Assembly: GCA_020631735.1 (NCBI GenBank)
Contig: CM036160.1
Coordinates: forward strand, 111,706,680-111,770,679
Direction of reading: 5' to 3'
Source: Saccharum officinarum
Lineage: Eukaryota; Streptophyta; Magnoliopsida; Poales; Poaceae
DNA: 64,000 nucleotides
Shown here: piece by piece, positions 12,528 to 24,004 of the stretch
Layout of the letters: every line of letters begins with the position of its first letter
Position numbering within the stretch: position 1 is the first letter of the stretch
Program-made: the position numbers and the translations under genes
Notes under the pieces: model-generated
What the model was told of the DNA's origin: nothing
What the model saw: the letters and a program-made list of their open reading frames with translations, nothing else
The model's database searches: none

Positions 12528-14798
12528 TGAAGGACCGAAAACGGCGACCAGAGTGGGGGTGAATGGGAGTCGTAAAATTTCTGTTGAAATATTTTTGGCC
12601 GCTGTCCCAAATCACATCCAAATACAAGCAAGTTCCCAAAACTAAATTACTCAAACCAAACGATGACAAAGCACTTAGAAAAATTCCTCGCAACGGTAGA
12701 AGACCAACGCAACTTACGGAAATCAAAAAGGATCTCAAACGCACAAACGACAGATGAAATAGCGAGCACGGAAAAAATCGCCTATCACATAACAGAGAAG
12801 CTGCTGGCTTCTGTTAGGCACTGGACAGAGCACAAGTGCTGGATGCACGGCACCGGTCTCTGCTCACTGCCTGAAAAACCTGCAAACTGTAGACGATCTG
12901 TAAAGGGCAAATGCAAGCGCTGCTGCAGCTCTGCTGTGATAAATCTCCTGCAAAAATTCACTGAACCCACACTGAAGCTACAAGCTGACAATATTAGAAG
13001 CACACACGTTCACTTGCGCATGACTAAAATTAACTATATAATCATGTAGCAATTGCTTCCTGTAGGTGACCAACAACACAAGAAATGAAGAAGCAAAGCA
13101 GGATCAGGCAAACACTACATGCAGGACAGAACATGAACAAAACTGACGAACTGCAACAGAGAAACTGCACTAGCAAGTGCTGGACAGAAACGAGCAGCAA
13201 CTCTCTAAAAAAAACTATCTGCAAGCAGCTCCTGCTATTACTGGATCTCATGCACAAGTACCTGAAATAGGAACAGCACTGCAGTTGGGCAGAGTTCGAT
13301 TCAGCAAGGGCAAAGCAGAGGCAACAGCTTGCGGCCTGGAGCTCACGAACGCAAAGAGCAGAAAGAGAAAGACAGCAACGCTTGGCACACAAACGAAAAA
13401 GCAAGCGCTCGGCCTTGGGCTGTGCTCGACTTCAGCGCAGGAGCGCTAGGCGCTGCTGGTGGACTGGCCACCTGGGTTGCCTGCGACCGGTCGGTGCCTA
13501 CGCCGGATGAACCCGGTGATACTCGGCTGTGCAAGAAGAACGAATGGAGGTGCTGCACTCCGACGCACACGAACCAAGAAGCAGCGAGCAGAAAGAGAGC
13601 AAGAGGCAACAGCGCGGGTCTGCTCGCGCTGGCCAGGGGCGCTCGACGGTGGACTGCTTCTGTGCGAGACGGATGGGCCACTGGGACCTCACGGGTGAGC
13701 GCACAGCGCTAGGACCCCGACTCACAGAGACGGAAACAGAACAGATGAACGCACGAACCAGAAAAGCGGTGACCACAAAATCGGATGGATCTCCATCAAA
13801 TCAAAACAATTCGCTCCCAAACTTGGCACAGATGCAATTCAACCTAACACGAACTCATTCTCAAGAAATCATCGCTTGAGATCAATCAAAGCTCCGGGAA
13901 AATCAAATCGTGGCCAAGAACGAAAATAGGAACAAAATGAGAACGGAAATCATAGCTTCGAAATAAGAACCCCAGAGAGCAAGAGGAGGATTTGAGCCTC
14001 CATTTCCACAAAAAACATAGAAAAATACAACCACGAATTTTCAGATTTTTAGACCTCTCTCATGAAGAGCTAACCCTAGGTGGAAGGAGGAATGAGAGAA
14101 TGGGGAGAGAGGTGAGGGAGATGGGGGCTCCCTCATCCTATTTAACAGGGCTATTACACAATCCCCGATTTGCCCTTGATACAAATGAGCCAAACCATTT
14201 AGCCCAAGGGTGTAAAGGTCCAACCCAGTCTTCATCTTGATCCGACGACCACCGCGCCTCCTCACCGGTAGCTTCGCCTCGACGCGACCTCCCCGATGCC
14301 GCCACGTGCCGTCCGTTCCTCCTCGGAACCTCCGCCCGGGTTTTGAGGCCCAAACCCGTAAACCCGCCTCCGATGGTTTTGAGGCCCAAACCATCAAACC
14401 GCTCCGCGAGTAGCGTACTCTATACGCATCCCCCGCCATCCGACTCGTGTCACCTCCACGGTCAACACGGTCACTCCCATGTCTTCTCGCGCTTGTCGAT
14501 GTCCCAAGTGTCAGCCACTGCGGCTAGCCACCCGGCCTCCGGGTCCCTCGGTCCAAGCCTCACGTCCGTCCTTCACCCCTCCGGTCCATTGGCACGGCAC
14601 GTCCTCCTTGACCTTCACCTCGCCGTCGGCTACCGCCTCCGTGCTCCACACCTGCACAACACAAGCCAAGAGACATGTCGCACACAAGGCTTTCGCCAAG
14701 GTAGGGTTAGTCACCACTCAACCTACTTCGTGGATCACATTGACAATCACTCATCACAAAATGACTACACAAGGGTACTTGTCAACCTTGTGTTCGCA
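12528..14798 (-). repeat. 5' LTR of Sirevirus A
   Basis: 2271 bp, TG...CA, adjacent to the primer-binding site at 12513-12525 and followed by target duplication GGTGG. It would drive transcription leftward. A weak TATA-like TTAAATAGG (minus strand) lies at about 14137-14146. Confidence 0.9.
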
Positions 14799-14803
14799 GG
14801 TGG

Positions 14804-16233
14804 CTATCAAAACTTATCACACCAAAGATTTGGCAAGCAAAATTTGCTAAAAATTAACCAAAATATACTTAGATTTGATATATTAATTATAAGATGTTGA
14901 TAAATTTTAGTAGCAAACCAAAAGACTGCCAAATTTTTGACAACCAAATTTTAGCCATCGACTGGCTCTCCATTCTATATGCTTTTAAAACTTCGTGAAT
15001 CCTAATTATTTACACCTAAAAAGAGAGAGAGGGTTTCGTCCACAGGACTTCGTATGCGCGCTTCTCGCGAACGAAGTCTCTTGGTCTCCTACCCTCCGGC
15101 GTTACTAAGGCCTCGCAGTCTCAAACAGAAACCGAGTGGGAGGAGAGATCGAGGAAGACAACGGCGCGCGGTATGTTTCCTCGCCCACCCCTCCTCTCTC
15201 AGCCCGGCAACGGCGGCACGGCTACCCGCACGCGGTACGGGGACAACGGCGTAGGCATTGCAGATTTGCCGACTGCCGGCTCGCATGGCTACGGGTGTGT
15301 ATTCGATCTATGCCTCGAGCGCGTGCGCGGCCAGGCACTGGCGCCATTGCCTGGCGTGTGGCCGCGCGTGGGCGAGGCGGCACAGCCCGGTCAGAGAAAC
15401 CGTCATTTTTTGTCGCTCGTGATCTGAACCAGACGGTGGTCAAAAACCGCTATTCGGGTGCGTCGCCGAGAGATGCTGCTGGTCCGTTTCATCAACGCCG
15501 ACGCCGAGGCTGCCTGCGCTATCACAGATCTCGCTTGTATGGGAGTTTAATATGACTACGAAGCAGTGACGTGCACGGAGCGCGCGCCGAGCTGCCATCG
15601 TGGCTCGGCTGCCGGACATCGAGGTCAGCGCAGCCACCTCCAGGGTATATATGCCTCTGTGGACGATGAGTCGTACAGTGACAGATTACGTGTGCGAAAG
15701 TTCTACCATCAGTCTTCTTTATCACATATCCTACATATCTGTAGATGATCTTTGGCGTCACAGGCTCACGGCAACGAAGGTGATGAGCCACGACGACGCG
15801 GCCTCGGAAGCAAGCCTATGGAAGTGCTTCGACACATGCATCAGGGGGCTGTTGGCATGCACGGTGGTCCAGTGGAGCCTCTGGTGCTCCCTTTCCAATT
15901 TTAGATACAGAGGTATAAGGTAGAGTGGACTGAGACCTTTATTTTTTATGATGTATTTTATAAATTTCATAGTTAATCGATGTTTTCAATATAAGACTAC
16001 TTCAAACTATTATACTTTTTCTATTGCGAGGGGTTATAGTAGAGCTAAGTCGCTGTAGCACTTTTGTTTAGCCTCCTCTAATTTTTTTCATGGCTTCGTC
16101 CCTGGCTGCTGCCGTTCCCAGCACCAGTGCATGCAGGTCATAAAACTAATCATCATCTTATCTAAATTTAGTAGACGACTGTGAGCTGCCTGGCCTTTGA
16201 TCAGTGACAGACAATTTTCGAGTCGTTTGACTC
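14804..16233. other. Intergenic, no gene recognised
   Basis: 14804-15000 is AT-rich and MITE-like. 15050-15650 is GC-rich with several overlapping open frames under 140 codons, but none has a domain, a signal peptide or a convincing splice pattern that I can see. 15900-16230 is AT-rich. A diverged gene fragment cannot be excluded. Confidence 0.4.
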
Positions 16234-16478
16234 GGGCCTGTTTAGTTGGCAAAAAAGAGCCAAAAAAAAAAGTTTACGCAGTACTCGTCACATCGAATCT
16301 TTGACGCATGTATGGAGCATTAAATGTAGGTAAAAAAAACTAATAGCACAGTTTGTCTGTAAATGTCGAGACGAATCTTTTGAGCCTAGTTAGTTCATGA
16401 TTGGATAATTTTTACCCAATAACAACGAAAAGTGCTACAAGAATTTATTAAAAAAAATTTTACCATCTAATCAGGCCC
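16234..16478 (+). mobile_element. MITE with GGGCCTGTTTAG termini
   Basis: The terminal inverted repeats are GGGCCTGTTTAG and (complement) GGGCCTGATTAG. The interior contains GAGACGAATCTTTTGAGCC, the same high-copy grass MITE family as the unit at 17487-17714 in the opposite orientation. No coding capacity; superfamily not certain (3-bp flanks do not match perfectly). Confidence 0.7.
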
Positions 16479-16660
16479 TTCGATCTATACATCAGGGACA
16501 CAAGAAGGTGATGTTGACGCGACGATGTCGAAACAGAGCTCGGTGCGTCCAGGAACGTGGCAGAGTGAAGAGGTGGATTTCTTAGATGTCATATATAAGC
16601 GACGAACTGGACAAGCCAGGCTACGGAATGAACGAGAACATCGCACCGGATTTATTTCTG

Positions 16661-16688
16661 GTGCAACGCACAGGCACTTATATCTAGT
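16661..16688 (+). repeat. Helitron-like 3' terminus (degenerate)
   Basis: GTGCAACGCAC hairpin-forming sequence is followed by ...ATCTAG|T, the typical Helitron 3' arrangement of a short GC-rich stem and a CTRR end. It resembles the clearer copy at 17170-17197. No 5' end was identified. Confidence 0.35.
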
Positions 16689-16860
16689 AATAGATAAATG
16701 CTTGACAGCTTGAGTATAAAACTTTTACATATATAGAAATAAAAGAACCCTTCTTAAAAATCACAACAGTAATAGATAGATGTTTGAGTATAAAACTTTC
16801 TTTACTGGCCAAGGCGCTGAAATAACAATAGATGGATGTTTGAGTATAAAACTTTTGCAT
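16686..16860 (+). repeat. Diverged tandem repeat, three copies
   Basis: The words AATAGAT(A/G)GATG(C/T)TTGA followed by GTATAAAACTTT recur three times over about 170 bp, starting near 16689, 16772 and 16830. Confidence 0.5.
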
Positions 16861-17169
16861 ACATCTCTCTTCTCTACATCTAAAAAAACTCTAAAGTAAT
16901 CGTCTACTCGGTGATAAAAAAAACATATACGATCTAATCACAAAGACTACCAAATACGTATACTATCCGGCCATCGTTACTGGCTTGATACGAAGTCCTG
17001 CACAGAAATGAGTTCCGATCCGACACGAACTCTCCACGCTTGCAAATAAAAAGAAGACGTCCCTCTGGATCTCCAGCGCATTGTAGTATGCAGGCCACTT
17101 AGCCCGATCTATACGGCCATTATTGATTTTTTAACAATTTCATACTTATATTATTGCAACATTATTTTT

Positions 17170-17197
17170 CCGTGCAATGCACGGGTATTTATCTAGT
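17170..17197 (+). mobile_element. Helitron-like 3' terminus
   Basis: A perfect 15-base palindrome CCGTGCAATGCACGG (17170-17184) lies 8 bp before CTAG, with T following, which is the Helitron 3' hairpin/CTRR/T arrangement. The 5' TC end of the element is not identified, so its extent is unknown; the DNA to the left may be its body. Confidence 0.5.
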
Positions 17198-17218
17198 ATA
17201 AATAAAAGAACCTTTCTT

Positions 17219-17352
17219 AGAGCCTGTTCATCTGACTTATAATCCGTCTTTTTCAGCTTGTTTTTTCAGCCGGAACAGTATTTTTCTCTCACAACAAATC
17301 AGCCAACCGTGTTTTTCAGCCGGCTTATCAGGCCAACCGAACGGGGCCTTAA
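17219..17352 (-). mobile_element. Small grass MITE (GTTCGGTTGG type)
   Basis: The minus strand begins AAGGCCCCGTTCGGTTGGCC and contains TGATTTGTTGTGAGAGAAAA in the centre; the same core occurs at 22349-22471. Termini are only partly matched, so boundaries are approximate. Confidence 0.55.
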
Positions 17353-17486
17353 AAATCACATAGAGCGAGGTCTTTTTAGAACGCAAAAATTTCATAGAAA
17401 CCTTATTTTTTTTTATAGAAATCAATTCATGTTTGTACGGGAAATATAAGAAACAGCAAAATTTTCCGCTTTTGAAAGGGTGCTAG

Positions 17487-17714
17487 GGGGTGTTTAGTTC
17501 GCGAAAATTTTTGGTTTCGGGTACTGTAACTTTTTTGTTTTATTTGGCAATTACTGTTTAATCATGGACTAATTAGGCTTAAAAGATTCGTCTCGTAATT
17601 TCACGGTAAACTGTGCAATTAGTTTTTTGTTTCGTCTACATTTAATGCTCCGTATATGTGTCGCAGGATTCGTTGTGATGTTTTGGGGTGAAAATTTTTG
17701 GAACTAAACACCCC
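17487..17714 (-). mobile_element. MITE with GGGGTGTTTAGTTC termini, TSD TAG
   Basis: Terminal inverted repeats GGGGTGTTTAGTTC / GAACTAAACACCCC are flanked on both sides by TAG (17484-17486 and 17715-17717). The interior is in the opposite orientation to the related MITE at 16234-16478. It ends about 275 bp upstream of the SR-protein start codon and so lies in that gene's promoter region. Confidence 0.8.
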
Positions 17715-17989
17715 TAGCCCGTTTTTTGGAATTCGAGTTGGGCCCCGGTTTGATTGTGTGAAACAAAAACCTCATGGAAGAATAGCCTGATCATTGGCTA
17801 AACATCCGTATGCAATGGGCCCACTTGTCGTCTCACCTTGCCGCGTGCGTGCAAAGCCTAGAAGAATCGGCAGCTTTTGTGGCCTTCCCTTCCCCTCCCC
17901 ATCCCCCTCTCCCTCTCTCGCCTTCGCACCCTTCATCCACCCGCCGCTCCTCGAGCCCCCCGTCCCGCGCCGCCTCCGGCTCCGGCGAG

Positions 17990-20457
17990 ATGTCACGCTT
18001 CGGTCGATCCGGTCCGCCGCCGATCCGCGACACGTACTCACTCCTCGTCCTCAACATCACCTTCCGTGAGTTCCCCTCTTCCCCGATTCCGTTCCCGTCT
18101 CCAGCTACCCTACAGGCTTTGAATTGGTGCCTCATCTGTATTTATGTGCCTCGCAGGCACGACTGCTGATGACCTCTTCCCGCTCTTCGACAAGTACGGC
18201 GAGATTGTCGACATCTACATCCCAAGGGACCGCAGGTGAGTGCGAGGCGAACAGGGGCTACGGATGTTTCTATCTACGATTCGAGAGTTTGACTCGCGTG
18301 TGATGGCTGAGTGTCTGGTGTGGAATATGGAATTAGGGAGCGACACTTGTGTTCGTTCTGTGAGGTGTTTATGTGGGATAACACCAATTTGTGTGTGCTC
18401 ATCTAGGGTTATATGGCTGTAGGACTGGTGACTCGCGCGGATTCGCGTTCGTGAGGTACAAGTACGAGGACGAGGCACAGAAGGCAGTTGACAGGCTCGA
18501 TGGTGAGTTTGTTTTGAGGTTCTCACCTCTGTGGAAATCAGTGTGCTCCATGTGTGGTTTAAGATTGCATGGTTGTTCACCTGTGCTGCGTTTTATTTGC
18601 AGGGAGGTTGGTAGACGGGAGGGAGATCATGGTGCAGTTTGCCAAGTACGGCCCAAATGCTGAACGGATGTAAGTCATCACTTTCGGCCCCTGCTTCTGC
18701 GGCTGTTCATGAGATCTTCAATGATTAACTTAGTTCTTAGTTGCCATTTGTCTGTATGCTGTTCTTGATCAATGTACTTGTGAATTGTGATATGCCATTT
18801 ATTTTCTAATTCCTAAATTCAATCTCTATCGCTTATTGGTTGGATAGATACATTAGGCAATGGTGAAATCTTTTGCCATGGGCATTGGTACAATACTTGC
18901 ATTAGAGCAAAGAGACGACACTGGTTAGTATAGCATTTATAATGGTATATATATGACTGACTGTTTTACGTTTGAACCACGTTTAGATATCTCTATTAGT
19001 GTACTTCTGTTGGATTTTGATAACCAGGTACAATTTATTTAGTCACGTTGGTTCCTTGTGCAATACTACAGCCACATGCTGCAACAACAGTTCTTGGTGT
19101 ATCTTTATTTATTTTTGTTTCATTTTGTCTTGTCTGTTGGTACTTAACTGACAAGAACACAGTAAACTGTGGTTTCATTTTAGTGAATATGACATGACCT
19201 AATTTTCCATGTAAAAAAACGTTCCTAGTGCGACATGATGAACAGAGTAAATTAGTTAAATCATGAATCACCATATGTCTCATAGGAACACACTGAGCAA
19301 CCACAACTTTTCCTTTAATTGCTTTCATAGGAAAGCATCCTAGCATGAGTTTGTTAAATATCTACTGTTGCAGGGTTAATTTCTCTGCTCTTATCATCTA
19401 TACTGAATCCATGTGTGATATTCTTCTTATTGTCCAACTTTCACAGTAATAAAGGGAGAATAGTAGAGCCAGTTCCAAGGCCAAGGGGCCGTTCCAGAAG
19501 CCGCAGTCCAAGACGGAGGTATAGCCTGCCATCATTTTCTGAATGTTATGCACATGTTTTTGTTCTTCAAAATTTATAGATTAAATGATACCCACCACTG
19601 TTTTTTAACTTCACTAAGGTAGTAAGGTGTAAAATTGGGTAGTTTGTGTGTGTTTAATGGTGGCGTGTACCATTGATTGATAAGTGTTAATGCACTTGTC
19701 ACGTGCAGCACCTGTGCGCAAAAGTCATATTTCATTTTCAGAATTAGCTATAGCTTTGTTAACCCTTGTCGTCATTTCCACTGTGAAGGTGAATTAAGCT
19801 ATATTCTTTAAATGGGCTGTGAATTTGTGATTTGCTGTTTATGCTCGAGCTTATTCAAATTTTGTTCTGTTCGTTTTCTTAATGCTGTGACTGGACTCAT
19901 TTGAAGGTACCGTGATGATTATCGAGATGACTACCAGGATAGAGATTATAGAAGGCGAAGCCGTAGCCGGAGTAGAGATAGATACGCCCGTGACAGGTAC
20001 AGAGATAGGGATTACCGCCGTCGTAGCCCGAGTCGTAGCTACAGTCCTGATGATTACAAGAAGCGTGGGAGAGACAGGTATATACATAGAGCATTTGTTT
20101 AATTGTTCCATCTTGCTGGTTTGCACTTATTCACCACATTCTCTGCTGTGATTATGGGCAGCTTGTCTCCTGCACGAAGAAGCCCTAGTCGTAGCCGCAG
20201 TCGCAGCTACAGTCCTGATGATTACAAGAGGCGTGGCAGAGACAGGTTTGAAAATTAGAGAGGGCCAGATTTCATTTTTCTTCCTGTCTTTCTAGATTGC
20301 AGTAAACATTTTTGTTCTTTCTACAATTGTTAGCAGCGCATCACCTGCAAGTAGGAGCCCTAGTCGCTCCCCTCGCAAGAAGTCACCCTCTCCTGAGAGA
20401 TCTCCTGTCAGGCACAATGATGACCGGTCTCCGCGCTCTCGGAGCCCTTCGACATAA
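17990..20457 (+). CDS. SC35: SR splicing factor, SC35 type (8 exons)
   Basis: Coding exons: 17990-18065, 18157-18235, 18423-18502, 18603-18669, 19447-19518, 19907-20077, 20162-20245, 20334-20457. They sum to 753 nt (250 residues), and all introns are GT-AG. The product has one N-terminal RRM (RNP2 LLVLNI at residues 18-23, RNP1 RGFAFVRY at 57-64) and, from about residue 105, an RS domain rich in RSRS, SPSRS and RDRDY. This matches plant SC35, a nuclear-speckle SR protein that bridges the 5' and 3' splice sites early in spliceosome assembly. The start is the first ATG after a pyrimidine-rich leader (about 17830-17989). Exon 7 duplicates the end of exon 6 (SYSPDDYK(K/R)RGRD encoded twice). The exon 8 acceptor reads TTAGCAG, allowing use of either AG and a 1-Ser difference. 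No lesion seen. Confidence 0.93.
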
Positions 20458-22348
20458 GCACAATTCACTTGCAAAGCATCTTGAACAGCTCAGGTCCCTA
20501 GATTGTTCTCATTATTTTTGTGAATTATCATTCGTCTCTAAAGTTTGTCAATCTAATTTGTTGCTGTCTTGTAGGATGAATGGACTTGCTCTGATCCTAT
20601 GTGTGGCTACGCATTTGCTCGATGGTGGGCTCTTCTCAGTTAAAGTTGTGTAGTGCTGTCTGTCATTTGCTGCTTCAACCTTGGAATACTACCTTCGTTT
20701 GGCACCTGAACTGCTTATCAAAAACTTTATGTACACCAGTTCCATTCCACTTTTAACCTTGCTATTATCACTATCTTATCAGTATTTAGTACTTACTATT
20801 CATGGTGACTTGCACCTTTCTAGTTACATGATGGAGTGAAGATGTGCTGGCTGATATGCGGTCAACATGCACGTAGCTTACTGTTGAAGTTGATATAATC
20901 TGTGCTGTTTGCGTTGTTGATGATGATGGCTGATGAGATGGTGATTGATGAGATGATGGCACTGCAGCTGCCTGCACCATTTGCTGTCTGCACCTATTAT
21001 GCTGACAAGTAAGATTCCAATGATTTAGCTGAATTCAGTGTTCCCATTTTTCCCATCATAAAATGCATCACACCACGCATCTACATACTAGGTATTAACC
21101 CCCTTTTAGTATTTGGATCGAGAGGTGTCTGCACTGATTTATCATAGATCTGTTTTGGGTTTTTGGATCATAAGCCCTGCATGTGCACTATTAATTGTTG
21201 CATGCACTGTTTGTCCTGTCTATTCATTTCTGACATTTGGCCAAACATGTCTTATCAAGAATGCATAAGCTCAGTCTTACTTTTGGAACTGTTCCATTGG
21301 CGTAAGTAGGTGAGTGTTGTTTAAGCTGTTCTCGTGTCAGAATGCCGTTGTGCAATCCAAGTTCATTGGCATGCTCATGAGTCATAAAGGGGTATCTTTG
21401 CCCGGTTACCCCAATTGTTCATTAAACTCACCACCCACTTGCGCTTGCAAGTTGATGTTTTGCATGAAATAAGAAAGTTCTCTGCACTCATGCATTGAGA
21501 GTAGGAAAGGGGTGATGGCATGTGAGTATTTGGATTTGTTGGTGCTCTTTACCCTTCTTCAGCAATAGAAGGCGTGGGAGAGGTTTCGGCAACAGAATGC
21601 CTGACTGGTTGATTGACCTTCTGGATCTGAATGCTGATGATTTGCTGCAAAGACTTCGTCCCATGTCATTTGGGGAGTCCGTTGACCGATCAAGTTGTGT
21701 AACTGCCGATGATTTTGTAACACTAACTTTGATCTGCTTGTCTGTGAAAAGGGGGATACCTTCAGCAGCTCAGCATTTGGTGGTGCTGTGCTCTGCTCTT
21801 TTCCGTACTGGTAAACATTGACTGTTAGTTGGATTGTTAATCGGGTTAAATGTTACTTCTGCTCAGCTGAATTAAATTGTTTATTTGATTGTTTTTTGGT
21901 AAGTTACTCCTATCATTTGACCTCACGTGGTACTGGAAAAAAAAATGGACAGAGAGAATAGCCTTGATTTTCACCGGTCTCTTCAGGAACTGCATGTCTT
22001 CATCTGGAACTATACCTGTTTACTTTGATGTACCGCGCCAGTCTGAACTGTGCAGCGCTGAGTGGATGAGCGTGCTGACATTTCGCACAGTACGTTCGTC
22101 GGTAAATTCGCTGGGCTGAACCTGCCATGCGAAAGTTGATGATGAGCCTCCGACCTCCGTGCCGGGCGTTTAGTGTACCGGCGCTGTGTGGGTCTGTGAC
22201 TGTCGATCAGCGTGGAGAGTCTTATTTTAGCCTCAGTGCGTTCATGCTTCCTCACTTCTCTGCTTGTTTTCCTTTGCTTAAAAACAAAAGCGAAAAATGC
22301 TTGGTCACTACGGAATACTACTGTCTATGTCCCATAAAGATTGTCACG
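20458..22348. other. 3' flank of the SR gene; no further gene recognised
   Basis: The first few hundred bases are T-rich and likely 3' UTR of the SR gene. Beyond about 21000 the composition stays transcript-like (TG-rich, long T runs), and there are open frames of up to 99 codons (for example 21522-21821) with no domain I can recognise. An alternative 3' end is possible. No repeat boundaries were found. Confidence 0.4.
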
Positions 22349-22471
22349 TCTTGTTCGCTTGGCGGCTGAAAGTACGGTTCGTTCGCTTGGCGGCTGAAAG
22401 TACGGTTCGTTGATTTGTTGTGAGAGAAAAACACTGCTGAATGGCGGTCTGATAAGCTCAAGCGAACAGGG
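22349..22471 (+). mobile_element. Small MITE with CTTGTTCGCTTG termini
   Basis: The termini CTTGTTCGCTTG / CAAGCGAACAGG are complementary and the core TGATTTGTTGTGAGAGAAA is shared with the unit at 17219-17352. The left arm is duplicated in tandem with a 28-bp period (22353 and 22381). Confidence 0.6.
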
Positions 22472-22639
22472 TGTCAGTCTTTTACCGTTTGGTCACTACG
22501 GAATACACAAACCTACAAAAATTATTATTTTTTATAGTACATAAAATATTGTTATAAAAAATATTTGAAGAGATACAATTATGGTTAATATTTTCTATAA
22601 ATTTAGTCTAAGTTTTATTTAAGAAAGTTTTGAATTGCT

Positions 22640-23060
22640 CACAGGTCCTGCTTGTCAGCTTTGTGGGGAAAAAAAGAAAGAAAGAGGGGGAGAGGACGAG
22701 GGCCGCCTCCTATATCCAGGGGTGCTTGTCAGCTTCGTGGGGGGAAAAAAAAAGAAAGTAAGAGTAGGGGAAAGGATGAGGGCCTCGGGGCGTGGTTAAG
22801 GGGAGTGGGGAATGAGAGTCTCTTTAGAGAGCAATTTTTGGATTTTGGCCACCTTGATAGGGCTTCAGTTAAGATTACTTGAAGTTGCTCTTAATTTACT
22901 TCTTCCTTTTCGCATTTTAGAGAGTATATAGTGCTTATCTAAATTAAAAGCACGCGCGGGGAAAGGGAGAGTCCTTAAAGATGCTCTTAATTTCCTTTTA
23001 GCGTTTCAGAGAGTAGTGCCTGTCTAAATTAAAACCACGAGCGTGGGGGGTGGGGGGCTT
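22640..23060. repeat. Local duplications in spacer
   Basis: A purine-rich unit of about 85 bp beginning TGCTTGTCAGCTT is present at about 22647 and 22727. A second unit containing CTAAATTAAAA(G/C)CACG follows at about 22890-22960 and 22985-23045. No gene. Confidence 0.5.
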
Positions 23061-23066
23061 CCCTTA

Positions 23067-23361
23067 GGCCAGTTTCAGTGAGAGTTTCATACGAGTTTTA
23101 TTTGCATTTAATACCCTACCACATATGCATTTTTGATGATATGGTAATGTTTTAGTAAAGAGAGAGAAGAAATGAGTTTCATAGGGATGAAACTCTCTTG
23201 ACATGATTATCAACTCTCTATGAGTCGTAAAATTAAATGTCTATGAAACTTTAGAATAAAACTTTGCATTGAGAGCGAGTGTTTCATCCAAGTTTCATTT
23301 CATTCTATATGACATAGTAGTCTTGGAAACAGCGCATTGAAACTCTCCACTAAGACTGGCC
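23067..23361 (+). mobile_element. MITE with GGCCAGTTTCAGTG termini
   Basis: Inverted termini GGCCAGTTTCAGTGAGAGTTTCA and (complement, one gap) GGCCAGTCTTAGTGGAGAGTTTC bound a 295-bp AT-rich unit with internal GTTTCAT repeats. Flanks TTA (left) and TTG (right) suggest a decayed 3-bp Tourist-like duplication. Confidence 0.7.
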
Positions 23362-23364
23362 TTG

Positions 23365-23580
23365 CTCCCTCTATTTTAGAAAGAATGTAGTTCTCACTTG
23401 TTAAGAAGTCAAAATACAATATTTATTGGACCAATTAAGCATTATTAGATTAATTATAAAATATATTTGTACAATAAATCTATTTGTAGATATAGATATT
23501 GATATTATTTTCTATAAATTTTGTCGAACTTAAGAAAGTTTGGCTAATCTAAGCTTTCGTTTGGTTCCACTGGGATTTTA
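23365..23580 (+). mobile_element. Stowaway-like MITE fragment
   Basis: Starts CTCCCTCTATTTTAGAAAG and carries the ATATAGATATTGATATTATTT core typical of these elements. The right terminus is degenerate. Confidence 0.45.
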
Positions 23581-23654
23581 AGAATCTAGAAAAAAAAATC
23601 TAATGTGCTTTATTGGATTCCGTGTATATGTGCATTAAAACTCACTAGAATCTA

Positions 23655-23801
23655 CTTCCTCTGTCCCAAATTATTTGACGTTTTGATATTTCTAGATTCA
23701 TAGCTTATATTATGTATTTAGACATAACATATATCTAAGTGCGTAGCAAAAGCTATGAATTTAGAAAAACCAAAACGTCTTATAATTTGGAACAGAGGGA
23801 A
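23655..23801 (+). mobile_element. Stowaway MITE, TSD TA
   Basis: The termini CTTCCTCTGTCCCAAATTAT and (complement) TTCCCTCTGTTCCAAATTAT pair, are flanked by TA on both sides (23653-23654, 23802-23803), and enclose a fold-back interior of 147 bp. Confidence 0.8.
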
Positions 23802-24004
23802 TAGTTTGTTTGGATGGGATTCTAGGATTATGAGTGTTTTCATTTTGGATTCTAAAAATCACGTAGGATCCAAATAAGACCTAAAGCAATGTGTACAGTG
23901 CATCTCTGTCTCTCTCTCTTGTCCAATCGTCCTCTAAAGAAGCCAGATGCCTTGATCGATCAAGACTTCGAGAGGGACAAATGTAGCTTTAGCATCAACA
24001 CTGA

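Larger units (their letters stand above)
2884..14798 (-). mobile_element. Sirevirus-type Ty1/copia retrotransposon A, full length, inactive
   Basis: The element is 11,915 bp. Two LTRs of exactly 2271 bp (2884-5154 and 12528-14798) are flanked by the 5-bp target duplication GGTGG (2879-2883 and 14799-14803). The primer-binding site (minus-strand TGGTATCGGAGCC, 12513-12525) lies 2 bp inside the right LTR, and a purine tract (AAGGGGGAGAT) abuts the left LTR. Order on the minus strand: LTR, gag, protease, integrase, RT, RNase H, a ~1.5-kb non-coding region with repeated polypurine motifs, LTR. Integrase before RT makes it copia; the long LTRs, long Gag and multiple polypurine tracts are Sirevirus hallmarks. 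The LTRs differ at roughly 50 sites by eye (about 2%), so the insertion is moderately young but the coding region already carries several stops. Confidence 0.92.

Noticed and set aside
15054..15923. Possible gene in the GC-rich stretch right of Sirevirus A
   Set aside because: Overlapping short frames on both strands, no recognisable domain or splice-consistent ORF.
21522..21821. 99-codon frame downstream of the SR gene
   Set aside because: No domain, no clear splice sites; probably 3' UTR or spacer sequence.
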